DNA of 64,000 nt from Saprospiraceae bacterium (GCA_022841345.1 JALHRR010000016.1:31867-95866); one strand, 5' to 3'; positions 32,951-42,045 are shown, counted from the first letter of the stretch. The notes: generated from the letters alone by a model not told the origin. A program made the numbers and translations.

Positions 32951-33970
32951 ATGCGGAGATCTGATATCATACAATCCCTGGGCCATTTTGCAAAGAATTT
33001 TGATTTTCAATCGCCTGAGTATATTCAGGCAAAGACTTTGGCTGGTCACAGAAATTCATGGTTTATTCCTGAGCATGTAGATCTGGCTATGCAGCATATC
33101 CTGAGTTCATTTCTGGATGCTGATAAATTAAATGCCTTTGTGGAAAAATATACTGAATCTGACTCCCGAAAATCAATAGGTCTGGTGCTTTCAGGTAATC
33201 TGCCTTTGGTAGGTTTTCACGATGTACTCTGTGTTATACTGAGTGGTCATAAGGCATTTATCAAGCCTTCCAGCAAGGATGATGTAATGCTTACATTCCT
33301 GCTGGAGGAATTTAATAAACTACATCCTGATTTTAATCAAGCATGGGAATTTGCAGAGCGGCTCAATGATCTGGACGCTTATATTGCCACAGGAAGTGAC
33401 AATACAGCCCGATATTTCAAGGCTTATTTTTCATCATTTCCAAATATCATACGCCAAAACAGGAATAGTGTGGCCGTGCTAAATGGAAATGAAACGCAGC
33501 AGCAATTAGTGGATCTTGGGAAAGATGTCTTTACGTACTTCGGTTTGGGATGTCGCAATGTTTCAAAATTATTAGTGCCTCAAGGATATGATTTTCAATT
33601 TTTGCTGGATTGCTGGCAGGAGAATTATGCACATTATGTAATGCATTCTTCATACAAGAACAACTACGATTATAACTATACGATCTATCTGATGAACAAG
33701 ATGCCTTTCCTGATGGGAGGCTCTATTCTACTGTTGGAAAATCCTTCATATGCATCAAGGATCGCATGTCTGCATTACGGCTATTATGATAATCCTCAGG
33801 AGGCCATAAAAGAACTTCAGAGGGATAAAGAAAAATTGCAGTGTGTGGTGGCTGGACCTGAATTAGATTGGACAGACAAAGTTAATTTTGGCGAGACCCA
33901 AAGCCCGCAACTGGACCAATTTGCTGATGACATTGATACCATGAAATTTCTGTCACAATGGTCAGGATGA
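32951..33970 (+). CDS. LuxC-like acyl-CoA reductase
   Basis: The 339-residue protein belongs to the acyl-CoA reductase/LuxC superfamily with an aldehyde-dehydrogenase fold. SIGLVLSGNLPLVGFHDVLC contains the conserved nucleotide-binding loop; HKAFIKPSSKD, DAYIATGSDNTARYFKAYF and YFGLGCRNVSKLLVPQGYDF follow, where GLGCRN carries the expected catalytic cysteine. The family reduces acyl-CoA to aldehyde; the in vivo substrate in this phylum is unknown. It begins six bases after the DUF1415 stop and overlaps nth by four (ATGA), so it is in the middle of the RluD-DUF1415-LuxC-Nth unit. Confidence 0.85.
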   Translation: MRRSDIIQSLGHFAKNFDFQSPEYIQAKTLAGHRNSWFIPEHVDLAMQHILSSFLDADKLNAFVEKYTESDSRKSIGLVLSGNLPLVGFHDVLCVILSGHKAFIKPSSKDDVMLTFLLEEFNKLHPDFNQAWEFAERLNDLDAYIATGSDNTARYFKAYFSSFPNIIRQNRNSVAVLNGNETQQQLVDLGKDVFTYFGLGCRNVSKLLVPQGYDFQFLLDCWQENYAHYVMHSSYKNNYDYNYTIYLMNKMPFLMGGSILLLENPSYASRIACLHYGYYDNPQEAIKELQRDKEKLQCVVAGPELDWTDKVNFGETQSPQLDQFADDIDTMKFLSQWSG

Positions 33971-34659
33971 AGAAAAAAGAAAAGCTGGAATTCATCGTTA
34001 AAAAGCTTCAGGAGCTCTATCCTGAGACTCCGATTCCTTTAAAGCACCATGATCCCTATACACTTCTGGTAGCAGTATTATTGTCAGCCCAATGTACGGA
34101 TGAGCGTGTAAATCAGGTTACTCCACACTTATTTGCACTCGCGGACAACCCTGCTGATATGGCTCGCCTGGAGGTAGAGCAGATAAAAGCAATTATCAGA
34201 CCTTGCGGACTATCACCAGCCAAATCAAAAGCGATACATACGCTGTCAGGAATGATCATCAATCAATTCGGAGGCAAGGTTCCTGCTGATTTCGGGGCAT
34301 TGGAATCACTTCCCGGGGTAGGTCACAAAACCGCTTCCGTAGTGATGTCTCAGGCTTTTGGCATACCTGCATTTCCGGTGGATACCCATATCCACAGACT
34401 GGCGTACAGATGGGGACTCAGTTCCGGCAAGAATGTTGAAACCACTGAGAAGGATTTGAAAGCAGCATTTGATGAATCGCTTTGGAATGAATTACATCTT
34501 CAGATAATTTACTTTGGCAGGCAGTATTGTCCGGCAAGAGGTCACAATCCATATGAGTGTCCTATTTGTAGCAAGGTTGGAAGATCAATATTATTTAAAG
34601 ATTATGATGCTTATCTGGCACTTCAGGCAAAGAAGAAGTTGAAGACGAAGAAAGCCTGA
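33967..34659 (+). CDS. nth: Endonuclease III
   Basis: I start at the ATG at 33967, which overlaps the upstream TGA (ATGA). The 230-residue protein is a HhH-GPD DNA glycosylase/AP lyase: VAVLLSAQCTDERVNQVTP near the N-terminus, the helix-hairpin-helix ESLPGVGHKTASVVMSQAF with the catalytic lysine, and PVDTHIHRLAYRWGL with the catalytic aspartate. It excises oxidised pyrimidines. The iron-sulfur loop is atypical: YCPARGHNPYECPICSKVG has three cysteines, with nine residues between the first two instead of six, and no fourth cysteine. It is the last gene of the plus-strand unit. Confidence 0.85.
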   Translation: MKKKEKLEFIVKKLQELYPETPIPLKHHDPYTLLVAVLLSAQCTDERVNQVTPHLFALADNPADMARLEVEQIKAIIRPCGLSPAKSKAIHTLSGMIINQFGGKVPADFGALESLPGVGHKTASVVMSQAFGIPAFPVDTHIHRLAYRWGLSSGKNVETTEKDLKAAFDESLWNELHLQIIYFGRQYCPARGHNPYECPICSKVGRSILFKDYDAYLALQAKKKLKTKKA

Positions 34660-34686
34660 TTTTCAGGCATTGATCTTTCGTAAGGA

Positions 34687-37026
34687 TCAGAATGAATACC
34701 CAATCGCTAAATTAAGATTGCTCAAATCCCTGAATCTTCCCTGAGCCAGATAAGATCCATTCAACTTGTATGGATTCTTGACCTTAATCCCGAGGTCAAA
34801 CCGTATAATGAAAAAATCAGATACCACTCTGATGCCTGCTCCGGTGCCTACAGCCATGGCTGATATGAAGTTGCCCCATTTCAATTGCGCTCCGGGTCTT
34901 TGAGGATCATTCTTCAGTAACCAGACATTTCCTGCATCTAAAAACAAAGCACCTTCCAGCAGCCAGAAAAGTCTGTGTCTATACTCCCCATTCATCTCAA
35001 ATTTGAAATCTCCAGTTTGAAACCTGTCCGCCGGATTGATAGGATTATCCACATCATAATATGATCCCGGACCGAGCTCTCTCATCTGCCAGGCACGAAT
35101 ACTCAGACCACCACCCACAAAAAATTGCTTGATAAATGGCACTTCGGTCGATGAAGCAAATGGCATGGCAGCTCCGATATTAATTCTGCCGGCCGCAGAT
35201 TGCTTATAATTATAGACTCTCGTATAACGACCATCCAAATCCAGTCTCAAAAATTTGGAAAATTCAGTTGAGTCTCTGAGCATCGTAATCGGCCTTCCAA
35301 TCAATCCTCCGATTAATGCAATTTCTGCACCTGAAGATTCAAAATTACTCAGAAAGGTATAGGTTTCATTTGCTCTGTTGGTGAGACTTGTATAATTAAA
35401 AGTGATATCCCTGAAAAACAAACCAGTAAACAACTGCTTGGCCAGGGATCGCTTCAGGAACTCATTGTTATTCAAAACTCTATCCACAAAATCATCTGCA
35501 AATCGGGGGGTAAAAAAGTTGATCCCGGTCTGATTGATACTATATCGCTTTCGATTGGCAATGATCATGTCATAGCCATATTGAAAATTCAGTGAGGTAT
35601 AACTATAGAAAAGTCTCTGTGAGACAAAATCAGCCCCAACTGTGAATCGCGTATTAGACTCATCCTGAAGCATATTGTAAAATCTGTCACTGATGGGTCG
35701 CCATCTTCCAAATCTTATTTTATTCAATGTATAAAATACTCCCGGAATATCCAAAAACTGAGGCAGCAACAAGTCATTGGAAACCCGGAAAAAGAAGTTG
35801 ATAAATCCCGGCCCAAGGGCAGTATCCGCCAGTTCGATACCACCGCTCACATTAGTGGAATTATTCTCCGCTCCTCCAAACAGATTCCTGTGCCTTACAC
35901 CGACTCTTCCTGTTATACCAAATGATCTCTGATTGATAATCGATGTATTTGAATTGTTGACCTCAATGGCATAATTTAATTCAATATGTGGCGCAGGTGA
36001 CAGGAATATATTGTAATTCAGAATATTGGGATTCTCCAGATCTTGCTCGGGTCTGACATTTACAAACTTGATAGCTCCTAAACGTCCCAGCCGTCGAAGC
36101 GTTTTGTCATAATCATTCCTTGAGTACAAAGATCCGTTTTCAAGGAAAATATTATTATGCAAAGCCCGCGGACGAATAGGATGCTTGCCATTAGTGCTCA
36201 GAAAATTGATTCCTTTATAGTCTTCAGCTATTAATGATTCTCTGGGAGTTTGGGGGTCATAATTCGTGAATACATTAATCTGGCCAATCGTATATTTGGT
36301 ATGAGGCAAGCCGCCTGCCTGAGGCAATATTTCCAGTTCGATATCCACTACATGATCACAACTATCACCCTTCAGAGGTGAGATATAGTTTGAGAAAAAG
36401 TTGGCATATCCCTGATTCTGAAGCATCCTGGTGATTCTGTTGACCTCCAGCTCGTACAGACTCTGATCGACCGGCCGGCCGGGTCTCAGATGAGAATCCC
36501 TGATATTGGCATCCAGGATTTTTTTGATGGCCGTATCCTGGGATTCGTATATCAGATTGCTTACAAAATATCTTGGTCCCGGCAAATTGGTATAAGTCAC
36601 ATATGCTCTATATCCTTCAAATTTATGTTCCGAACCCGTCTGAGATTCAAAAAATCCCCTTTGAATCATGTAGTTGTTGATACTTTTGGCCGTCGCATCA
36701 GTCTGACTTTGATTGAAAATGGAGGGTCCCACAGACCAGCGCATGATGAATTTCCGGAAAGACGAAGTATCGCCTTTTATGTCATTAATTTTAAAATAAT
36801 ACCAATTGCTGAACGCAGAAGTCTGTGGCTGTTTATACAATGTCTGAAGATCATTGGAAATCGCATTTTTTTGTTGAATAGCTGATTCTGAATCTATAAT
36901 GATTTTATTTTTTCTGACGATTTTTTGATCCTCTTTCAGATATTTTTGCACGCTGCAGCCACTGTTTATCAGGAGAAAAACAGCTAGAAACAAGAAAAAC
37001 AGACTTCGATGTTTATTTTGTGGCAT
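34687..37026 (-). CDS. tamL: TamL, BamA-superfamily outer-membrane lipoprotein
   Basis: The 779-residue protein has a lipoprotein signal (SLFFLFLAVFLLINSGCSVQ) with the attachment cysteine at residue 24, POTRA-like domains (about 120-430, for example RYFVSNLIYESQDTAIKKIL and LNYAIEVNNSNTSIINQ leading into the barrel) and a C-terminal 16-stranded BamA-type barrel: FITGRVGVRHRNLFGGAENN-like start, FVGGGLSIRAWQMRELGPGS (the conserved RxW/F region of strand 12 loop 6) and a last strand NLNLAIGYSF. TamL partners inner-membrane TamB to insert or move outer-membrane components. TamB is not in this window. It is divergent from the TrmH gene. Confidence 0.9.
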   Translation of the reverse strand: MPQNKHRSLFFLFLAVFLLINSGCSVQKYLKEDQKIVRKNKIIIDSESAIQQKNAISNDLQTLYKQPQTSAFSNWYYFKINDIKGDTSSFRKFIMRWSVGPSIFNQSQTDATAKSINNYMIQRGFFESQTGSEHKFEGYRAYVTYTNLPGPRYFVSNLIYESQDTAIKKILDANIRDSHLRPGRPVDQSLYELEVNRITRMLQNQGYANFFSNYISPLKGDSCDHVVDIELEILPQAGGLPHTKYTIGQINVFTNYDPQTPRESLIAEDYKGINFLSTNGKHPIRPRALHNNIFLENGSLYSRNDYDKTLRRLGRLGAIKFVNVRPEQDLENPNILNYNIFLSPAPHIELNYAIEVNNSNTSIINQRSFGITGRVGVRHRNLFGGAENNSTNVSGGIELADTALGPGFINFFFRVSNDLLLPQFLDIPGVFYTLNKIRFGRWRPISDRFYNMLQDESNTRFTVGADFVSQRLFYSYTSLNFQYGYDMIIANRKRYSINQTGINFFTPRFADDFVDRVLNNNEFLKRSLAKQLFTGLFFRDITFNYTSLTNRANETYTFLSNFESSGAEIALIGGLIGRPITMLRDSTEFSKFLRLDLDGRYTRVYNYKQSAAGRINIGAAMPFASSTEVPFIKQFFVGGGLSIRAWQMRELGPGSYYDVDNPINPADRFQTGDFKFEMNGEYRHRLFWLLEGALFLDAGNVWLLKNDPQRPGAQLKWGNFISAMAVGTGAGIRVVSDFFIIRFDLGIKVKNPYKLNGSYLAQGRFRDLSNLNLAIGYSF

Positions 37027-37052
37027 ATTGCGTATCCAAAATCAGTAAAGTC

Positions 37053-37826
37053 ATGCAGCCTTTCACTCTATCTGCCACCAGGCTCAAGGAAATAGCAGCT
37101 CTAAAACTTAAAAAGCACCGACAAAAGTATGATAAATTCCTTGCAGAAGGTGAAAAAATCACCTTAGAGAGTATTCAAACTGCACCACACCTGGTTCATG
37201 ATCTCATAGCGACATCTGAATGGTGGGGCAGGCATGCCGAAAAAGTACAGCAATCAGGAATCCGGACCTCAATAGCGACCTTAGATCAGATGAAAAAACT
37301 CTCCGCATTAGCCAATCCGCCTGCTGTCATGCTGTTGATGAGTCCACCTCCTATCTCTGACAATCTGTTCAGCACAGCTTCCACATTTATACTTTGCGAT
37401 GACATTCAGGACCCCGGTAATCTGGGCACTATAGTCCGCATCGCAGATTGGTTTGGCATTGACGCTGTCCTTTGCAGCATCGGTTGCGTAGATCTATACA
37501 ATTCCAAGTCCATTCAGTCCACCATGGGTTCTTTTCTGCGTGTCCCGGTTTTGTACGACAGTATTGAATCATACAAAAATAAATTGGGTAATAATTTCAC
37601 TTTCATTGCAGCCGACATGCAGGGAGAAGATGCGATTACCTTCAACTGGCCTGAGAAATCTGTACTTGTTATCGGCAATGAAGGTCATGGTTTGAGCTCC
37701 GCTGCAAGAGAGATCTGTACAAAGACTATTACCATCAGCCGTGCCCCCGGCTCCTCAGCAGAATCACTCAATGCCGCCATTTCCACAGGCATTTTAAGTG
37801 CATTGATGAGCTCCCGTAAGATCTGA
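37053..37826 (+). CDS. TrmH/SpoU family RNA 2'-O-methyltransferase
   Basis: I start at the ATG at 37053, which leaves 26 bp to the divergent tamL start. The 257-residue protein has an N-terminal substrate-binding domain (KYDKFLAEGEKITLES) and the SPOUT catalytic knot: DIQDPGNLGTIVRIADWFG, GNEGHGLS and SLNAAISTGI, the three conserved motifs with the Asn/Arg, Glu and Ser/Asn used for SAM and catalysis. It methylates ribose 2'-OH in tRNA or rRNA; the precise site is not predictable. The gene is followed by a hairpin cassette at 37847. Confidence 0.9.
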   Translation: MQPFTLSATRLKEIAALKLKKHRQKYDKFLAEGEKITLESIQTAPHLVHDLIATSEWWGRHAEKVQQSGIRTSIATLDQMKKLSALANPPAVMLLMSPPPISDNLFSTASTFILCDDIQDPGNLGTIVRIADWFGIDAVLCSIGCVDLYNSKSIQSTMGSFLRVPVLYDSIESYKNKLGNNFTFIAADMQGEDAITFNWPEKSVLVIGNEGHGLSSAAREICTKTITISRAPGSSAESLNAAISTGILSALMSSRKI

Positions 37827-37846
37827 GAAATTAATGAAAATGCATA

Positions 37847-37962
37847 TTTGGGCGTGCCCGTCCCCAATACTTGGGGGACGGTCGGGCTATCCGCTTTACT
37901 TCACAGAGCCGCATCATTATGCGTCTCTGCTCGTGTTCGCTCCTATCCCTCACGCAAACAGC
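37847..37962 (+). repeat. Hairpin cassette of the TTTGGGCG...CACGCAAACAGCC family, copy 1
   Basis: The element starts TTTGGGCGTGCCCG, has a small stem (TCCCCAA/TTGGGGGA), the block CGGTCGGGCTATCCGC and ends CTCCTATCCCTCACGCAAAC followed by AGCC. The same ends enclose different hairpins in copy 2 (59759-59895, minus). Similar cassettes are, to my knowledge, common in Bacteroidota genomes. Confidence 0.7.
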
Positions 37963-37984
37963 CGACTGGACAAGTAATATCTAC

Positions 37985-38419
37985 TCATCTGAATAAAATT
38001 AGGCGGAGGGTAGTGCTATCCGGGGTCTGAATTACATTATTGACACGTATTTGAGTGATCAGATTCACCGGACCACAGCACTTGTCTTTTCCATGTCTTT
38101 CAAAAGTGAACAATAAAGTATCGATTTTGCCCCCTGCCTCTACAAAATATTCAGATTGTGTGAATTGAGGAGCGAAATAAATATAACCAACTTCATTAAA
38201 ATTGACTGTCTCCTGTTTTTTCTCGCCAGACTCGAAAGAGTACACCCGGACATCATCTTTGTTAATTATGGGATTGGGGCCGAATACCAGATCTTCATTA
38301 GATTTGGAAGAAAAAAAGTTAAATCTAAATTCCAGGTCTTCTACACAATCTATCCTGTTACAATCCGAACAAGACTGCACAAATAAGGTGAATACAAAAA
38401 TGGCGATTAAATATCTCAT
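37985..38419 (-). CDS. Lipoprotein of unknown function
   Basis: The 144-residue protein has a lipobox signal (IFVFTLFVQSCSDC) with cysteine at residue 17, and a short mature domain with beta strands and a double cysteine (KDKCCGPVNLI). No family was recognised. It is alone, converging with the TrmH gene across a hairpin cassette; the stop is only about 20 bp beyond the cassette end. About 950 bp without genes follow upstream, containing copy B of the GTGAC element. Confidence 0.6.
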   Translation of the reverse strand: MRYLIAIFVFTLFVQSCSDCNRIDCVEDLEFRFNFFSSKSNEDLVFGPNPIINKDDVRVYSFESGEKKQETVNFNEVGYIYFAPQFTQSEYFVEAGGKIDTLLFTFERHGKDKCCGPVNLITQIRVNNVIQTPDSTTLRLILFR

Positions 38420-38626
38420 AAATTCAATTTTTCAGGTCTGGAATCACGTGTGAGGATAAAATAAAGATAGACGTAATTATTGAAATACAAAGCTATAATA
38501 TGAATTTTAACCTTTAGCGTATCAAAGTAATATATTATTCACTTCGTTGTTGATTAAATTAGATTTTTCCATTTCTAACTCAACTCAGGATGATCCTTCG
38601 ATTTGCTTTGCTTCGTATGTGATTTC

Positions 38627-38845
38627 GTCGTAGCACGGTGACCTTTAGGCTATTGGACCATCACACAATAAGCTTTAGTCGTAGCCCGGTGACTTTTTTT
38701 CTTTGCTTCGCAAAGAAAAAGTGACGTTTTTCAGGGTGCAAGCCCTGAAAGGTGACGTCTGCTCATTTTATTCACGGCTACGCCGTCAATAAAATGAGCA
38801 GGTGACAGCTAGCGCTCAAGTCAGACAGGCAAGTCACATGCATTA
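38627..38845 (+). repeat. Three-hairpin GTGAC element, copy B
   Basis: This copy has two leaders, GTCGTAGCACGGTGAC at 38627 and GTCGTAGCCCGGTGAC at 38678. Hairpin 1 (38694-38720, CTTTGC/GCAAAG), linker GTGACG, hairpin 2 (38728-38750, TTTCAGGG/CCCTGAAA), linker GGTGACG, hairpin 3 (38760-38800, TGCTCATTTTATT/AATAAAATGAGCA with inner GGC/GCC), then GGTGACAGCTAGCGC and a conserved tail to about 38845 (CAGACAGGCAAGTCACATG). Every linker is GTGAC, and all arms differ from those in copies A and C. Confidence 0.9.
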
Positions 38846-39368
38846 CATCTTGTAGCTTTTTCCCGGCTATTCAGCTGGAGGGGACAGCCCTCACAACTCA
38901 AACCTGGCTTTCTTCTTCCGGCTGTTCACCAACACCTAATAATTTGCAAATTTTTCTTTATGGGCAGCAAGAAATGTATCTTCAATATCAAGTCGGCACT
39001 TGAATTTGACCTTTAAATTGGCAAATTTATATCCCCATCCCTTCAAATATCTCCTCCGCCACTTGTTCGGAACATGTGGCTGTTTCTTTAAGCGAAGCGA
39101 TACTCTTCTGCGTCAAGAGACGCCAGCTGGTGGTGAGAGTTCTGAATGTGAGTTTCTGTTTCGGGTCAAAGACCCTCACAAGCTCACCAAAGAATGGGCT
39201 TGTGCGTAGAAAATTGTATAGCTAGAAAGGGCTACGTCGAACGATCACGGCTTTTCATCTCATCTCTCATCTCTTATATCTTATCTCTGGCTGTTTACTC
39301 ATAACTCATAATTCATAACTCATAAGTTAAAAGGGAATTTGTATTTTTGCGGACATTTCAAGCTCATT
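38846..39368. other. Non-coding spacer with mixed intergenic repeats
   Basis: No convincing gene is present. It has a GAGACGCCAGCTGGTGGTGA block around 39118-39137 (also seen in inverted form near 62935), CGGCTGTT-type words near 39252 and 39284, and iterated CATAACT at 39300-39325 just before the glycosyltransferase promoter. A short open frame at 39000-39209 has no protein-like composition. Confidence 0.5.
39342..39349 (+). promoter_or_regulatory. -7 box for the glycosyltransferase gene
   Basis: TATTTTTG matches TAnnTTTG. A start point near 39356 would leave a leader of about 13 bases before the GTG start at 39369. No clear TTTG box was seen at -33. Confidence 0.5.
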
Positions 39369-40547
39369 GTGCGAATTATCATTTTTACACCCCGGTTTCC
39401 TTATCCATTGGAGAAAGGAGACAAACTCAGGATCTACCACCAAATCAGGGTTCTGTCTGCTCAAGCAGAGGTGTATTTAATATCATTGAGCCATGATGAT
39501 GTTCCGGAATCCTCCATCACAGAATTGAAACAGTATTGCAAAGAAGTTCATGTCATCCGGTTGCGGTGGTGGGCAGTTTTTTCACAGGTGATTTTAGGTT
39601 TATTGAAAGGAAGATCCGTTTCAGTATCTTACTTCTTTTCAGCATCCGCTAAAAGGCAAATGCAACAGATAGCCTCTTCCATACAGGCAGATGTTGGGTA
39701 TTTTCAGCTGATCAGGATGATGTCTTATGCTTCTGTTTTTAGTGGATACAAGGTGCTGGATTATATGGATGCATTTTCTCTTGGAATGAAACGACGCGCC
39801 AAAGACAGAGGGTCCTTACTCAGACCATTCCTTATCTGGGAGTCCAGATTACTGGCCAAGGCTGAAGCGCAGGCAATGGACATGTTTGACAATTTTACGA
39901 TCATATCTGATCGCGACCGAAGATTTATTCAACATAAAGACAGGCAGAAAATAGAAATTGTACCCAATGGCATTGATCCGGAGTATTTTATACCCGGAGA
40001 AAAATCCCCTGAATTTGACCTCGTTTTTGTGGGGAATCTGGGCTATTATCCCAATGTGCATGCGGCCAGATATTTAGTCAGGAAAATTCTCCCAATCATA
40101 CAGATAAAAAGGCCGGTAAAAATATTACTGGCAGGGGCGAGACCGCATCCCCTGGTTTTGGATCTGCAAAATGAAAGTGTGACAGTCTGGAGCTGGCTGG
40201 ACGATATCAGGTCAGCCTACCATGCAGGAAGAATTTTTGTAGCTCCTGTCTTTCAGGGAAGTGGATTGCAGAATAAAATTCTGGAGGCCCTGGCATGTGG
40301 AACGCCTTGCATCACTACATCTCAGGTTAATGCTTCCATTGGCGCCAAACCAACCAAACATCTTTTGATTGCTGATGACGATAAACAATTTGCTGCAAAA
40401 ATTGTCCAATTGCTGGATGATTCAGACAAACAACACTTGCTCTCAGAATCAGGAAGGCGATTCGTATCTTTGCACTTCAGATGGAACGATGTAAGTGTTC
40501 CTCTTATCAATATTCTAAAAGGAAATATTATCAATGCAGACCATTAA
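39369..40547 (+). CDS. GT4-family glycosyltransferase, TIGR03087-like
   Basis: I start at the GTG at 39369 because the first strand of the fold begins there (VRIIIFTPRFPYPLEKGDKLR); an upstream TTG would add ten residues lying in the promoter. The 392-residue protein has a GT-B fold: the N-terminal LEKGDKLRIYHQI, the middle VPNGIDPEYFIPGEKSP, FDLVFVGNLGYYPNVHAA and the donor-site motif ILEALACGTPCITT. The opening and length resemble TIGR03087 'sugar transferase' proteins of exopolysaccharide loci. No polysaccharide cluster surrounds it here. It overlaps ribBA by 14 bases. Confidence 0.85.
   Translation: MRIIIFTPRFPYPLEKGDKLRIYHQIRVLSAQAEVYLISLSHDDVPESSITELKQYCKEVHVIRLRWWAVFSQVILGLLKGRSVSVSYFFSASAKRQMQQIASSIQADVGYFQLIRMMSYASVFSGYKVLDYMDAFSLGMKRRAKDRGSLLRPFLIWESRLLAKAEAQAMDMFDNFTIISDRDRRFIQHKDRQKIEIVPNGIDPEYFIPGEKSPEFDLVFVGNLGYYPNVHAARYLVRKILPIIQIKRPVKILLAGARPHPLVLDLQNESVTVWSWLDDIRSAYHAGRIFVAPVFQGSGLQNKILEALACGTPCITTSQVNASIGAKPTKHLLIADDDKQFAAKIVQLLDDSDKQHLLSESGRRFVSLHFRWNDVSVPLINILKGNIINADH
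40465..40472 (+). promoter_or_regulatory. Internal -7 box for the RibBA-like gene
   Basis: TATCTTTG inside the 3' end of the glycosyltransferase gene matches TAnnTTTG; a TTG lies 28 bases upstream. It would give the RibBA-like gene its own transcript. Confidence 0.4.
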
Positions 40548-41691
40548 CTCATTAGGTGTTCAGGAAGCTAAAAGCACATTTATGCTCCATACGATAGAAG
40601 AAGCGATAGAAGATATCAAAGCAGGAAAGGTCATCATAGTAGTTGATGATGAAGACAGAGAAAATGAAGGTGACTTTATTTGTGCGGCGGAATGTATTAC
40701 TCCTGCTATCATCAATTTCATGGCAACTCATGGCAGGGGTTTGATCTGTGTACCCATTGACGAGCATCGTGCTTCTGAACTGGATCTGAGACCTATGGTA
40801 TCAGAAAATACTGCACTGCATGAGACTGCTTTTACTGTATCAGTTGACTTGTTGGGAGAAGGAGTTGGAACAGGAATTTCTGCATTAGACAGAGCAAATT
40901 GCATCCGCAAACTTGTCGATCCTCATGCCAAATCAAATGATTTTGCAAGACCGGGTCACATCTTTCCATTACGTGCAAAAACCGGAGGAGTATTGAGACG
41001 TACCGGCCATACAGAAGCAGCCATTGATTTGGCCAGATTAGCAGGATTTTATCCTGCGGGTGTTTTAGTAGAGATCCTTAATGAAGACGGTACTATGGCA
41101 AGACTTCCTGAACTGATGCTGATAGCTTCGAGGTTTGATCTGAAAATTATTTCCATAAACGATCTCGTAGCTTATAGAATGCGTACAGAGCGCATAGTTT
41201 CCAAGGAAATTGAAGTGAATCTGCAAACCAAGTTCGGTGAGTTTAAGGTAATTGCCTTCACTCAGCTGACTACAGGAGATGTGCATTTGGCATTGGTAAA
41301 AGGAAGCTGGAATCCGGGCGATGTGGTCCTCACCAGAGTCCATTCTACTACTGAAACCGGTGATATTTTGGGTGTTTTGCTGGATGATTACGGAGATCAG
41401 GTGGGTGCTTCATTGCAGCGAATAGCAAATGAAGGAACAGGCGTCCTTCTCTATATGCGTCACAGCGAAAAGCCCAGTAATATTCTGGCCAGATTAGCCG
41501 CTTATAAAGACAATGATAATAATTTTGATTTTGTCAAATCCGAACAAAGAGATTTCGGTGTTGGCGCTCAGATTCTAAGAGATTTGGGAGTGACCAGATT
41601 GAGATTATTGACCCATCACCCTAAGAAGCGAGTGGGTATTACAGGTTATGGCCTCGAAATTGTAGATCACGTCGATCTGACAGAAGAGTAA
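40534..41691 (+). CDS. 3,4-dihydroxy-2-butanone 4-phosphate synthase with degenerate GTP cyclohydrolase II half (RibBX-like)
   Basis: The 385-residue protein has a complete RibB half (about 17-216): VIIVVDDEDRENEGDF, ATHGRGLICVP, ALDRANCIRKL, RPGHIFPLRAK and RRTGHTEAAIDLARLAG, which makes the four-carbon precursor of riboflavin from ribulose 5-phosphate. The second half has the RibA shape, but its catalytic elements are gone: the canonical RVHSECLTGD reads RVHSTTETGD, SLRCDCG reads VLLDDYGD, and LRQEGRGIGL is replaced by MRHSEKPSNI. All three zinc cysteines are therefore lost, as in RibBX-type proteins. GTP cyclohydrolase II must come from another gene. The ATG at 40582 is an alternative start. 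Confidence 0.9.
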   Translation: MQTINSLGVQEAKSTFMLHTIEEAIEDIKAGKVIIVVDDEDRENEGDFICAAECITPAIINFMATHGRGLICVPIDEHRASELDLRPMVSENTALHETAFTVSVDLLGEGVGTGISALDRANCIRKLVDPHAKSNDFARPGHIFPLRAKTGGVLRRTGHTEAAIDLARLAGFYPAGVLVEILNEDGTMARLPELMLIASRFDLKIISINDLVAYRMRTERIVSKEIEVNLQTKFGEFKVIAFTQLTTGDVHLALVKGSWNPGDVVLTRVHSTTETGDILGVLLDDYGDQVGASLQRIANEGTGVLLYMRHSEKPSNILARLAAYKDNDNNFDFVKSEQRDFGVGAQILRDLGVTRLRLLTHHPKKRVGITGYGLEIVDHVDLTEE

Positions 41692-42045
41692 TCAGCCCAT
41701 TTGTGCTCCATTTGGAACTATTCTTTCCGGCGAAATCAACACGACGTTGCCGCCTTCTGCATAGATTCCCAATACCAGGCATTCTGACATGAAGTCTGCA
41801 ATCTGCTTGGGAGGAAAATTTACCACCGCCAGCACTTGTCTGCCAACTAATTCCTCCGGCTGATACAATGAAGTAATCTGAGCTGATGATTTTTTTATTC
41901 CCAATAGACCAAAATCTACTGTCAACTTATAAGCGGGCTTCCTCGCTTTGGGAAATGAAATTGCCTCCACAATGGTCCCGGATCTGATATCAATTTTCTC
42001 AAAATCTGTCCAGGTGATGAATGGTTTTATTTCTGGAATGACCAT
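41692..42045 (-). CDS. CsaA-like tRNA-binding domain protein
   Basis: The 117-residue protein is a stand-alone EMAP/CsaA tRNA-binding OB fold: FEKIDIRSGTIVEAISFPKA, the KPAYKLTVDFGLLGIKKSSA strand pair, QVLAVVNFPPKQIADFMSE, and the final VLISPERIVPNGAQMG. CsaA has been described as a chaperone-like protein in Bacillus, and the OB fold binds tRNA-like RNA as a dimer. It is of normal length. It converges with ribBA, the stop codons being adjacent, and is followed upstream by a repeat region. Confidence 0.9.
   Translation of the reverse strand: MVIPEIKPFITWTDFEKIDIRSGTIVEAISFPKARKPAYKLTVDFGLLGIKKSSAQITSLYQPEELVGRQVLAVVNFPPKQIADFMSECLVLGIYAEGGNVVLISPERIVPNGAQMG

Noticed and set aside
38627..38845. 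CRISPR array
   Set aside because: GTGAC units are too short and irregularly spaced, and the 'spacers' are self-complementary palindromes; there are no cas genes.
39000..39209. 69-codon plus-strand frame
   Set aside because: It lies in repeat-rich spacer; composition and lack of a recognisable motif or start context do not support a gene.
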